This document shows positions 57,479 through 64,000 of a DNA stretch of 64,000 nt, in pieces. The notes beneath the pieces were generated by a model. The model made no database searches. It worked only from the letters and a program-made list of their open reading frames with translations, and was not told the DNA's origin. The position numbers and the translations under genes were made by a program. The DNA comes from Alphaproteobacteria bacterium (lineage in GTDB: Bacteria; Pseudomonadota; Alphaproteobacteria; Micropepsales; Micropepsaceae), in the NCBI GenBank assembly GCA_017308475.1, contig JAFKEU010000007.1, positions 248,001 through 312,000 on the forward strand. The letters are read 5' to 3'. The stretch's first letter is position 1. Every line of letters starts with the position of its first letter.

Positions 57479-58348
57479 CTATTCGCCGCCACCCAGGCTG
57501 TGGACATAGACCGCCAGCGACTTGATGGTCTCCCGCGTCAGGCGTCCGCCCCAGGTCGGCATCACGCCGCCATGACCGTTCCAGATCTGGTCATGGATGT
57601 TTTCCGGCGCGCCGCCATAGAGCCATTCATTGTCGGTCAGGTTGGGCGCGCCGACCTTGCGCTCGCCCCTGCCTTCCGGTCCATGGCATGCGGCACAATT
57701 GTCGGCAAACAGCTTGCCGCCACGGCGCATCGCTCCCGCATCCGCACGGCGTCCCGACAGATGAACGACATACTGGGTCAGGTCTTCGATCTCACCCGGC
57801 TTGAGGATGGCGTCGCGGCCAAAAGCCGGCATCTGGGACTCGCGCGTGTCGGGCGCGCCGGAACGCACGCCCACCGTGATGGTGTGCTGGATGTCCTCCA
57901 GCTTGCCACCCCACAACCAGACATCGTCGTTCAGGTTGGGATAGCCATGGGCGCCCTGCCCGCCGTCGCCATGACAGGGCGCGCAATTATCGCCGAACAC
58001 CGATTTTCCTTCGGCCATGGCGAACTGAAGCAACTCCGGATTGTCCTGGATCTGCTTCAGCGAGGCATGATCCAGCGCGTGTTCCCTGGCAGCGCGCGCC
58101 GCTTTCAGCGCATTAACGTTGGCTGTGACTGTGTCGCGCTGGGAATGGTTGAGGATACCGTGGGTATAGCCATGCACCAACGGCCAAGCCGGCATCACGA
58201 TCCAATAGCCAACCGCCCAGACGATCGTGGCGATGAAGATGACCACCCACCAGCGCGGCAGGGGCGTGTTTAGCTCCTTGATGCCGTCCCACTCATGACC
58301 GGTCGTCTCGGTGCCCGAAACATCGTCGACTTCTTTCTTTTTGGACAT
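57479..58348 (-). CDS. ccoP: cbb3 cytochrome oxidase subunit III (dihaem cytochrome c) CcoP
   Basis: 289 aa. One N-terminal membrane helix (PRWWVVIFIATIVWAVGYWIVMPAWP) and two cytochrome c domains with CAPCH and CAACH haem motifs, and Met ligands in ESQMPAFG and GGVMPTWGG. CcoP accepts electrons from soluble or membrane cytochromes and passes them to CcoO and CcoN. Its ATG shares one base with the ccoQ stop (TGATG). Confidence 0.96.
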   Translation of the reverse strand: MSKKKEVDDVSGTETTGHEWDGIKELNTPLPRWWVVIFIATIVWAVGYWIVMPAWPLVHGYTHGILNHSQRDTVTANVNALKAARAAREHALDHASLKQIQDNPELLQFAMAEGKSVFGDNCAPCHGDGGQGAHGYPNLNDDVWLWGGKLEDIQHTITVGVRSGAPDTRESQMPAFGRDAILKPGEIEDLTQYVVHLSGRRADAGAMRRGGKLFADNCAACHGPEGRGERKVGAPNLTDNEWLYGGAPENIHDQIWNGHGGVMPTWGGRLTRETIKSLAVYVHSLGGGE

Positions 58349-58512
58349 CAGTGCCCCTCGTCCTCGAACGGAATGCGCGCGGCCGCTTCGAACTTGGCCT
58401 TGTTCTTCGGCCAGTAGGCATATATCGCGGCAACAACGAACATGGCGGTGAAATAGACCGCATCCCAGCTTCGCGTGAAGGCGAGCACTTCCTCAAAGGC
58501 CCAGCGTTCCAT
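58348..58512 (-). CDS. ccoQ: cbb3 oxidase small subunit CcoQ
   Basis: 54 aa: MERWAFEEVLAFTRSWDAVY, one membrane helix (FTAMFVVAAIYAYWP) and the typical tail KNKAKFEAAARIPFEDE. The A-Y-W-P-x-N-K-x-x-F-x-x-A-A-R-x-P pattern is diagnostic for CcoQ, which stabilises the core complex. It lies between ccoO and ccoP with a 2-bp gap and a 1-base overlap. Confidence 0.94.
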   Translation of the reverse strand: MERWAFEEVLAFTRSWDAVYFTAMFVVAAIYAYWPKNKAKFEAAARIPFEDEGH

Positions 58513-58514
58513 GA

Positions 58515-59246
58515 CTATCTCCGGTTCTCGGGGGCGTGCGCCTGGTAAGTCTTGAAATCCACCAGCGTGCCCAGCATCTGCAGATAGGCGATCAGCGCGT
58601 CCGCCTTGGTGATGCGGCCCGGCTGGCCGGCGAAGTCGCGCACGCTCACCTTGGCGCCATAGCGGGCTTTCAGCCCATCCACGCCGTCGCCATCGGGATT
58701 GACCTGGGCCTCCAGGTCTTCCCTGGCATGGGCAACTTGCTCATCAGTATACGGAACACCTACGTCGCGGCTGGCTTCCAGCATTTCCTTGATGTCGGAA
58801 TAGTCCAGGTCGGTTTCTTCCAGGTGGATGTAAGGCGGCATGATGGATTCCGGCACCACGGAGCGTGGGTCGGCCAGGTGGGCGAGGTGCCACTGGTCGG
58901 AATATTTCCCGCCCACGCGCGCCAGGTCGGGGCCGGTGCGCTCGGACCCCCACAGGAAGGGATGGTCATACATGCTCTCGGCCGCCAGGCTGTAGTGGCC
59001 ATAGCGCTCGACCTCGTCGCGCAGCGAGCGGATCATCTGGCTATGGCAGACATTGCAACCTTCGCTGACATAGATCTTCTGGCCTTCCAGCTCGAGCGGC
59101 GTATAGGGCCGCATGCCGGCGATCTTCTCGATCGTGCCATTGACCCAGAACAGCGGAGCAATTTCCACCGCGCCACCGATAGCCACCACGATCAGGATGC
59201 CGACCAGAAGCAGGATCGAATTGCGTTCGAACTTTTCGTGTTTCAT
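58515..59246 (-). CDS. ccoO: cbb3 cytochrome oxidase subunit II (monohaem) CcoO
   Basis: 243 aa from the ATG at 59246. One N-terminal membrane helix ([25 protein letters not shown]) and a haem c domain with [12 protein letters not shown] and the downstream Met in [13 protein letters not shown]. The [36 protein letters not shown] segment is the CcoO signature. Overlaps ccoN by 4 bp (ATGA). Confidence 0.96.
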   Translation of the reverse strand: MKHEKFERNSILLLVGILIVVAIGGAVEIAPLFWVNGTIEKIAGMRPYTPLELEGQKIYVSEGCNVCHSQMIRSLRDEVERYGHYSLAAESMYDHPFLWGSERTGPDLARVGGKYSDQWHLAHLADPRSVVPESIMPPYIHLEETDLDYSDIKEMLEASRDVGVPYTDEQVAHAREDLEAQVNPDGDGVDGLKARYGAKVSVRDFAGQPGRITKADALIAYLQMLGTLVDFKTYQAHAPENRR

Positions 59247-60889
59247 TCCGCCGCCTCCGGCACCAGCGCCGCAGCCGCCGCCGCGGGGGCGCCCTGCCGC
59301 ACCGTTTTCCAAAGGTTGAAGACCATGATCAGCACGCCGGCCAGGAACAGCCCGCCGCCGATGGCCCGGATGATGTAGTAGGGATGCATTGCCTGAACGG
59401 CTTCGGCGAAAGAATATTCCAGGAAGCCGAATTCATTATAGGCACGCCACATCAGGCCCTGCATGATTCCCGCCACCCACATCGAGGTGATGTAGAGCAC
59501 GATGCCCAGGGTCGATATCCAGAAATGCCATTCCACCAGTGCGTTGGAATACAGCGTCTTCTTGCCCCACAGCCACGGCACCAGGCAGTAGATCGCGCCA
59601 AAACTGACATAGGCGACCCAGCCCAGCGCTCCCGAATGGACGTGGCCGATGGTCCAGTTGGTGTAATGCGACAGCGCATTGACGGTCTTCACGCTCATCA
59701 CCGGACCTTCGAAAGTCGACATGCCGTAGAAGGCGACCGACACGACCAGCATGCGCAGCACCGGATCCGTGCGCAGCTTGTCCCATGCGCCCGACAGGGT
59801 CATCAGCCCGTTGATCATGCCGCCCCAGCTTGGCATCCACAGAATGACCGAGAATGTCATGCCCAGCGTCTGTGCCCATTCCGGCAGCGCGGTGTAGAGC
59901 AGATGATGCGGACCCGCCCAGATGTAGATGAAGATCAGGCTCCAGAAGTGGACGATCGACAGCCGGTAGGAATAGATCGGCCGCTCGGCACGCTTGGGGA
60001 TGAAGTAATACATGATCCCCAGGAAACCCGCGGTCAGGAAAAAGCCCACCGCGTTGTGGCCATACCACCATTGGGTTAGCGCGCTTTGCACGCCCGAGAA
60101 GAGTGAATAGCTCTGGCTCTCAAGCAGCGACACCGGCCAGGAAAGATTATTGACGATGTGCAGCATCGCGATGGTGACGATGAAGGAGAGGTAGAACCAG
60201 TTCGCCACATAGATGTGCGGCTCTCTGCGCTTGATGATCGTGCCAAGAAAGGTGAGCAGGTAGCAGACCCACACCAGCGTCAGCCAGATGTCGGCATACC
60301 ATTCCGGCTCGGCATATTCCTTGGACTGGGTTATGCCCAACAGGTAGCCGGTGCCTGCCAGCACGATGAAGGTGTTGTAGCCCCAGAAGACGAACCAGGG
60401 CAGCGAGCCACCCCACAACCGTGCCCGGCTGGTGCGCTGCACGACATAGAACGACGTGGCGATCAGCACATTGCCGCCGAAGGCGAAGATCACCGCGGAG
60501 GTGTGCAGTGGCCGCAGGCGCCCGAAATTCGTCCACGGCACGTCAGGGAAATAGAACCAATGCGGGAAGGAAAGCTGCAGCGCCAGGATCAATCCGACCG
60601 CCATGCCGGCCACGGCCCAGAACATGGAGGCGATGACGCCCGCCTTGACCACGTCGTTGGCGTAAGGAGTCCGCTCGTCCGCCGGGGTGCGTCCGGCGTA
60701 GCTCCACAAATACCAGACGCCGATGCCCATCATGCAGGCGGCGAAGGTCCAGCCCTGGATGGCCATTGCCGGATCGGGCGAACGTGCCGCTTCCAGGATG
60801 CCGGCAAGCCAGCCCAGCCCCAGGATCAGCGGCAGCACGAACAGGTCGATGCGCCAGGATGCGCTGGCCTCAGACGCCGCAGTCTGCAT
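59243..60889 (-). CDS. ccoN: cbb3 cytochrome oxidase catalytic subunit I CcoN
   Basis: 548 aa, ATG at 60889 after AAGGAGG. Twelve membrane helices holding haem b, the high-spin haem b3 and Cu[41 protein letters not shown] (CuB His and the cross-linked Tyr region), [32 protein letters not shown]. It is the high-affinity terminal oxidase for respiration at low oxygen. Starts the eight-gene ccoNOQPGHIS operon in which neighbouring genes overlap or nearly touch. An FNR/FixK-like box lies 93-106 bp upstream. Confidence 0.97.
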   Translation of the reverse strand: MQTAASEASASWRIDLFVLPLILGLGWLAGILEAARSPDPAMAIQGWTFAACMMGIGVWYLWSYAGRTPADERTPYANDVVKAGVIASMFWAVAGMAVGLILALQLSFPHWFYFPDVPWTNFGRLRPLHTSAVIFAFGGNVLIATSFYVVQRTSRARLWGGSLPWFVFWGYNTFIVLAGTGYLLGITQSKEYAEPEWYADIWLTLVWVCYLLTFLGTIIKRREPHIYVANWFYLSFIVTIAMLHIVNNLSWPVSLLESQSYSLFSGVQSALTQWWYGHNAVGFFLTAGFLGIMYYFIPKRAERPIYSYRLSIVHFWSLIFIYIWAGPHHLLYTALPEWAQTLGMTFSVILWMPSWGGMINGLMTLSGAWDKLRTDPVLRMLVVSVAFYGMSTFEGPVMSVKTVNALSHYTNWTIGHVHSGALGWVAYVSFGAIYCLVPWLWGKKTLYSNALVEWHFWISTLGIVLYITSMWVAGIMQGLMWRAYNEFGFLEYSFAEAVQAMHPYYIIRAIGGGLFLAGVLIMVFNLWKTVRQGAPAAAAAALVPEAAE

Positions 60890-60981
60890 GGCGCGCCTCC
60901 TTCGGGTCGATCCGCGAATCAATGGTCATGATGCCCCCATGGGTAATGCCCAGCCTGTGCCCTAATGCGAGGAATCGTGCG

Positions 60982-60995
60982 TTGATCTGGCGCAA
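60982..60995 (-). promoter_or_regulatory. FNR/FixK box upstream of ccoN
   Basis: Plus-strand TTGATCTGGCGCAA (minus: TTGCGCCAGATCAA) fits TTGA-N6-GCAA. With the site at -41.5 the start would be about 60947 and the leader about 58 nt; CATTAG-like sequence lies in the -10 region. It begins 10 bp downstream of the stop of the preceding 74-aa gene, so the oxidase operon has its own promoter. Confidence 0.75.
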
Positions 60996-61004
60996 ATGTA
61001 TTGG

Positions 61005-61229
61005 TCAACGCGGGACGAAGATGCTGCAGATGTGACTGAAAGCACCGGACGGTGGAGGCCCCAGCATGAGCCAGACGCCGGTCCCGCAAGCCAGCACCAG
61101 CATTGCCGCCGCTGCGGCGGTCCACATCACGCTGACACGGCCTGTGCAACAGGCGCCACCGCCGCCAAGCGCTGCCGCGCTCAGCCCCAGCGGACCCAGC
61201 ACCAAGGCGATCAGGACGCAGCACAGCAA
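61005..61229 (-). CDS. Small membrane protein between ompW and ccoN
   Basis: 74 aa from a TTG at 61229 with GGAAGGTGG just upstream. Two hydrophobic helices (LCCVLIALVLGPLGLSAAAL and WTAAAAAMLVLACGTGVWLML) joined by a short loop with a C-C pair (GACCTGR). It lies 17 bp after ompW on the same strand and upstream of the ccoN box. No family recognised. Its Cys pairs (CC at 3-4 and 26-27) might hold metal, speculative. No other start is plausible. Confidence 0.6.
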   Translation of the reverse strand: MLCCVLIALVLGPLGLSAAALGGGGACCTGRVSVMWTAAAAAMLVLACGTGVWLMLGPPPSGAFSHICSIFVPR

Positions 61230-61246
61230 TGCTCCACCTTCCGGGG

Positions 61247-61897
61247 TCAGAAGCGGATGCCAACACCTGCGCCCACGATCAGGGGATCGATGTTCACATC
61301 GCCCTTCACCACGCCGGATGCAGCATGCAGCGTGGTGCCAAGAAATATCTTCTTGACGTCGACATTCAGGAAATAGCCGTCCCTGCCGACAGGAATGTCG
61401 GCGCCGGCCTGGAGCGCGAAGCCGGCATTGTCGTCATAGGAGATGCCGGGCAGCGGACTCTTGGCGTTGTAGAAAATGGTATAGTTCAGGCCCACGCCGA
61501 CATAGGGACGGAACAGCGGATCGGTGGGCTGGAGATGGTACTGCACCGTCACAGTCGGCGGCAGCAGCCAGACGCTGCCCAGGGGACCCGCAACGCTGTG
61601 GCTGGCAGAATGCTTGGTGGTGGCAGCGATCGCCTCCACGGCGAAATGATCGCTGACGAAATAGGTACCGTCGATTTCCGGAACCGCGCTGTTGCTGAGG
61701 TCCGTTGTGCCACCGATATTGGCGCCGGAGATAAAGACCTTGCTGCCGCCGGACTCTGGAAGCACGCCAAGGCCGCGCAGGCGGACCTGATAGTGGCCCG
61801 CAAGACCAGTATCGTCCTGTGCCAGGGCTGGCGCAGCGGCTGCTCCTATCAGCAGCATCGAGGCAAGGATGGTGGCGGTACGCATGAAACTCCCCAT
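61247..61897 (-). CDS. ompW: OmpW-family outer membrane protein
   Basis: 216 aa. A signal peptide ends at PALAQ, followed by an eight-stranded barrel: GHYQVRLRGLGVLPESGGSKVF, DGTYFVSDHFAVEAIAATTKHSASH, GSVWLLPPTVTVQYHLQP, FRPYVGVGLNYTIFY and the terminal aromatic IVGAGVGIRF. OmpW forms a narrow hydrophobic channel in the outer membrane, and ompW is controlled by FNR in enterobacteria. A perfect FNR box lies 55 bp upstream, shared with the divergent hemN. The 74-aa membrane protein is probably co-transcribed. Confidence 0.93.
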   Translation of the reverse strand: MGSFMRTATILASMLLIGAAAAPALAQDDTGLAGHYQVRLRGLGVLPESGGSKVFISGANIGGTTDLSNSAVPEIDGTYFVSDHFAVEAIAATTKHSASHSVAGPLGSVWLLPPTVTVQYHLQPTDPLFRPYVGVGLNYTIFYNAKSPLPGISYDDNAGFALQAGADIPVGRDGYFLNVDVKKIFLGTTLHAASGVVKGDVNIDPLIVGAGVGIRF

Positions 61898-61945
61898 TCG
61901 CGATTCTTTTCATGCCGTGTGTGCGCCAGGTCGCGCCGGCGCGGC

Positions 61946-61959
61946 TTGATCGGCATCAA
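61946..61959. promoter_or_regulatory. Perfect FNR/FixK box between ompW and hemN
   Basis: TTGATCGGCATCAA matches TTGAT-N4-ATCAA in all ten positions. It is centred 55 bp from the ompW ATG and 87 bp from the hemN ATG and can serve either or both. Confidence 0.88.
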
Positions 61960-62039
61960 AGGTTAAAACGGCAAGTTGCCGCACATGTGTTTGCGGCCGA
62001 TCAAGGCGGCAAAGTGCCGATTGCTCGTTGATAGCGTGT

Positions 62040-63386
62040 ATGGCCGATCTAAATGCGATCTTTGCGGCACGCGTGCCACGCTACACCAGCTATCCCACCG
62101 CGCCGCACTTCCATTCCGGCATACGGGAAAATACGTATGCGGAATGGTTGACAGAGCTGCCAGCCGCCACCTCAGTATCGCTCTATCTGCATGTGCCGTT
62201 CTGCGACACGCTGTGCTGGTTCTGTGGATGCCACACAACGGTCGTTAACAATTACGCGCCGGTCGCCAGCTACTGCAACCTGCTCGCGAAGGAGCTGGCG
62301 ATGGTTGCAAAGACGCTGGATGGGCGGCGCACCGTCACGCATATCCATTGGGGTGGCGGCTCGCCCACCCTGCTGACACCCGACGATGTGGGGCGGCTAA
62401 GCGCAGCAATCCATGAATGGTTCGACGTTGCCCCCCATGCCGAATTCGCCATCGAGATCGATCCGCGCGGCTTTGGCGGCGACATGGCCTGGGCGCTGGC
62501 AGCGGCCGGCGTGACCCGCGCCAGCATCGGCGTGCAGGATTGCGACCCGAAGGTGCAGAAAGCGATCAACCGCGTCCAGAGCGATGCGGAAACCGCCGAT
62601 TGCGTGGCGTTGCTGCGCGCAGCTGGCATCGGAAAGCTCAATCTGGACCTGATCTATGGCCTGCCGTACCAGACCGAGGACGGCATCAATCGCAATATCG
62701 ACTTCGCCCTGTCACTCCACCCTGACCGGCTGGCGGTGTTCGGCTATGCCCATGTGCCATCGTTTAAGAAGCACCAGGCGCTGATTCCCGAAAGCGCGCT
62801 ACCCGACGTGGCCGGACGGTTGGAACAAGAATCCCTGATCCATGACCTTCTGTGCGCGACCGGCTATGTGCCGGTTGGGCTGGATCACTATGCCCGCCCC
62901 GATGACGCCATGGCGCTGGCAGCGCGGGAAGGCACACTGGCGCGCAACTTCCAGGGCTATACCACCGACACCGCGCCGGCGCTGATCGGGCTGGGCGCCT
63001 CGGCCATTGGCGCGCTGCCGCAGGGCTATGTGCAGAACCAGGTTGCGGTCCCCATCTGGCGCGCCGCAATTGAGGCGGGAAATCTGGCAACGGCGCGCGG
63101 CTTTGCCCTGTCGTTCGACGATCGCGTGCACCGCCATGTGATCGAACGGCTGATGTGCGACTTCGCCATCGACCTGAAACAGGTGCGCCGCCAGTTCCAC
63201 CTGCCCTGCCGGTATTTCGACGACGCCCTGATGCGGCTCCAGCCGCTGGCGCAGGACGGCATGGTTAGGATCGAAGAGGAATGCATGACTGTAACCCCCG
63301 GTCTGCGTCCCGCAGTGCGGCTGGCGTCCGCCGCCTTCGACGCCTATCTGGACGGCGGCGGCGCTCGTCACGCGCTGAGCGCGTGA
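62040..63386 (+). CDS. hemN: Oxygen-independent coproporphyrinogen III dehydrogenase HemN
   Basis: 448 aa from the ATG at 62040. Radical SAM enzyme: cluster motif HVPFCDTLCWFCGCH (C-x3-C-x2-C plus the HemN-specific C-x-H), GGGSPTLL for SAM, IEIDPRGF, GVQDCDPKVQKAINRVQ and GLDHYARPDD. It makes protoporphyrinogen IX without oxygen, supplying haem for the cbb3 oxidase under oxygen limitation. The SYPTAPHF opening is that of genuine HemN rather than HemW. It has an FNR-type promoter region and a terminator overlapping its stop. Confidence 0.95.
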   Translation: MADLNAIFAARVPRYTSYPTAPHFHSGIRENTYAEWLTELPAATSVSLYLHVPFCDTLCWFCGCHTTVVNNYAPVASYCNLLAKELAMVAKTLDGRRTVTHIHWGGGSPTLLTPDDVGRLSAAIHEWFDVAPHAEFAIEIDPRGFGGDMAWALAAAGVTRASIGVQDCDPKVQKAINRVQSDAETADCVALLRAAGIGKLNLDLIYGLPYQTEDGINRNIDFALSLHPDRLAVFGYAHVPSFKKHQALIPESALPDVAGRLEQESLIHDLLCATGYVPVGLDHYARPDDAMALAAREGTLARNFQGYTTDTAPALIGLGASAIGALPQGYVQNQVAVPIWRAAIEAGNLATARGFALSFDDRVHRHVIERLMCDFAIDLKQVRRQFHLPCRYFDDALMRLQPLAQDGMVRIEEECMTVTPGLRPAVRLASAAFDAYLDGGGARHALSA

Positions 63387-63389
63387 TTT
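63368..63389 (+). terminator. Terminator at the end of hemN
   Basis: TCACGCGC-TGA-GCGCGTGA followed by TTT; an 8-bp perfect stem with a 3-nt loop that includes the hemN stop codon. Confidence 0.65.
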
Positions 63390-63410
63390 GACAAAGCAAG
63401 CATCCGTTGG

Positions 63411-64000
63411 TCAGTGCGGTGGTCCCGTCTCTGACCGGAACTGCGACGGCGTCTCCCCCACAGGCCACATCTCCGGCCCGTACTTCGGCGGTGTACTGCC
63501 GAACTCGTAAGCGCCAAGGTCGGGCGCCCGGCCATTGAAGCCGTCGGTTATGGTGGGCAGGACCGCGCCCTTATCAATGGCGGCGGAACGAGGGCCAAGG
63601 CGGAAGTCGAGATCCTCAGGCAGATACAGCTTTCGCGGATCGGACTCGTCAGTGGGCCTGACATTCACAAAGGCGTCCAGCCCGACGACAATACTGTGGG
63701 CGTCCTGGCCGCTGCCTTTCTGATATTCAGCCAGCGTGTCATCGGCCTTGTGTACCCGCCCGCCATTGGCGCTTTCGAAGGGCGGACCATCCCAGGAAAA
63801 ATTGCCCGCGACCTGATTGGGCCCGAAGCCGTTGAAATCCGACGAGGAGTAGGGCGTAAAGGTCTTGACCTGGAATATTGGCTTCTTCCAACCATCGCCG
63901 ACGATCAGATTATTCCGGAAATGGATGTTGGAAGCCGGCCCCAGCGATCCGGCACTGCCGATGAAGGTGTTGTTGTAAACCAGGATGCCGGCGGGATCAT
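63411..64000 (-). CDS. C-terminal part of a right-handed beta-helix protein (5' end outside window)
   Basis: About 195 residues are visible. Rungs such as VYNNTFIGSAGS and SNIHFRNNLIVGDG are typical of a parallel beta-helix. The closing RSAAIDKGAVLPTITDGFNGRAPDLGAYEFGS is the conserved end of secreted pectate-lyase-like or choice-of-anchor proteins. It is probably extracellular or periplasmic and polysaccharide-directed, but the active site lies beyond the window. It converges with hemN. No anchor or sorting signal is seen at the C-terminus, which ends SETGPPH. Confidence 0.75.
   Translation of the reverse strand, partial: DPAGILVYNNTFIGSAGSLGPASNIHFRNNLIVGDGWKKPIFQVKTFTPYSSSDFNGFGPNQVAGNFSWDGPPFESANGGRVHKADDTLAEYQKGSGQDAHSIVVGLDAFVNVRPTDESDPRKLYLPEDLDFRLGPRSAAIDKGAVLPTITDGFNGRAPDLGAYEFGSTPPKYGPEMWPVGETPSQFRSETGPPH

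Noticed and set aside
1..64000. Prophage, integron, CRISPR, transposon or tRNA-borne island
   Set aside because: No integrase, transposase, phage structural gene, repeat array or tRNA-like cloverleaf was seen on reading both strands.

Overview
The window is about 62-64% GC and densely coded. It looks chromosomal and alphaproteobacterial. Markers for this are a SciP-like DUF1153 protein, the gene order ccoNOQP-ccoGHIS with FixK/FNR-type boxes, a TadG-like fragment and a NodT-type outer-membrane factor. A hopanoid C-3 methylase (hpnR), a membrane PQQ glucose dehydrogenase and a polyhydroxyalkanoate phasin/reductase pair suggest a free-living, probably acidic-soil or plant-associated, facultatively microaerobic organism. 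The genus cannot be set from the sequence alone. I saw no rRNA, tRNA, CRISPR array, transposase or phage genes.

Layout. 1-5.8 kb: an edge-truncated response regulator coupled to a lipoprotein gene, an MHS-type transporter, hpnR, a second receiver protein, and a deletion scar joining 5'-truncated TadG-like and OmpA genes. 5.9-20.1 kb: a stress and low-oxygen island. It holds a SciP-like protein, L,D-transpeptidase and MepK-type peptidase, a quinone reductase, phasin and a broken phaB, an alpha/beta hydrolase - phosphoribosyltransferase - erythromycin-esterase operon, a small cytochrome c, a frameshifted DUF3775 gene, a host-attachment protein, a CBS protein, nitroreductase, UspA, Hsp20 and an SDR, then decayed remnants. 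20.1-31.4 kb: a complete MacAB/TolC-like ABC efflux operon, divergent from an NtrC/NtrY-like two-component system, with a textbook sigma-54 promoter and enhancer-like repeats between them. 31.5-39.2 kb: PQQ glucose dehydrogenase and a 2-oxoacid:ferredoxin oxidoreductase operon with its own ferredoxin/flavoprotein subunit. 39.2-45.2 kb: a DapA-like aldolase, dicarboxylate symporter, D-aminoacylase-like amidohydrolase, a secreted cupin-like protein and an Asp/Asn hydroxylase. 45.4-53.1 kb: a sulfide module (SQR, DUF2892 and AhpD-like proteins; divergently an ArsR repressor, rhodanese, RND pump and TauE exporter). 53.1-63.4 kb: the full cbb3 oxidase structural and assembly operon, OmpW and HemN. 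63.4 kb to the end: the C-terminus of a beta-helix protein.

How it works together. Ten 14-bp sites fitting TTG(A/C)-N6-(T/G)CAA lie in front of genes. Nine of them sit about 55-65 bp from at least one start codon, and the one before ccoN sits about 100 bp away. They tie together the high-affinity oxidase, anaerobic haem synthesis, OmpW, PHA granule proteins, Hsp20/Usp, CBS, nitroreductase, SDR, quinone reductase, the esterase operon, a 61-aa protein and sulfide:quinone reductase. This reads as one FNR/FixK regulon, although no fnr/fixK gene is in the window. Several members carry point lesions: an amber codon in phaB and a +1 frameshift in the DUF3775 gene.
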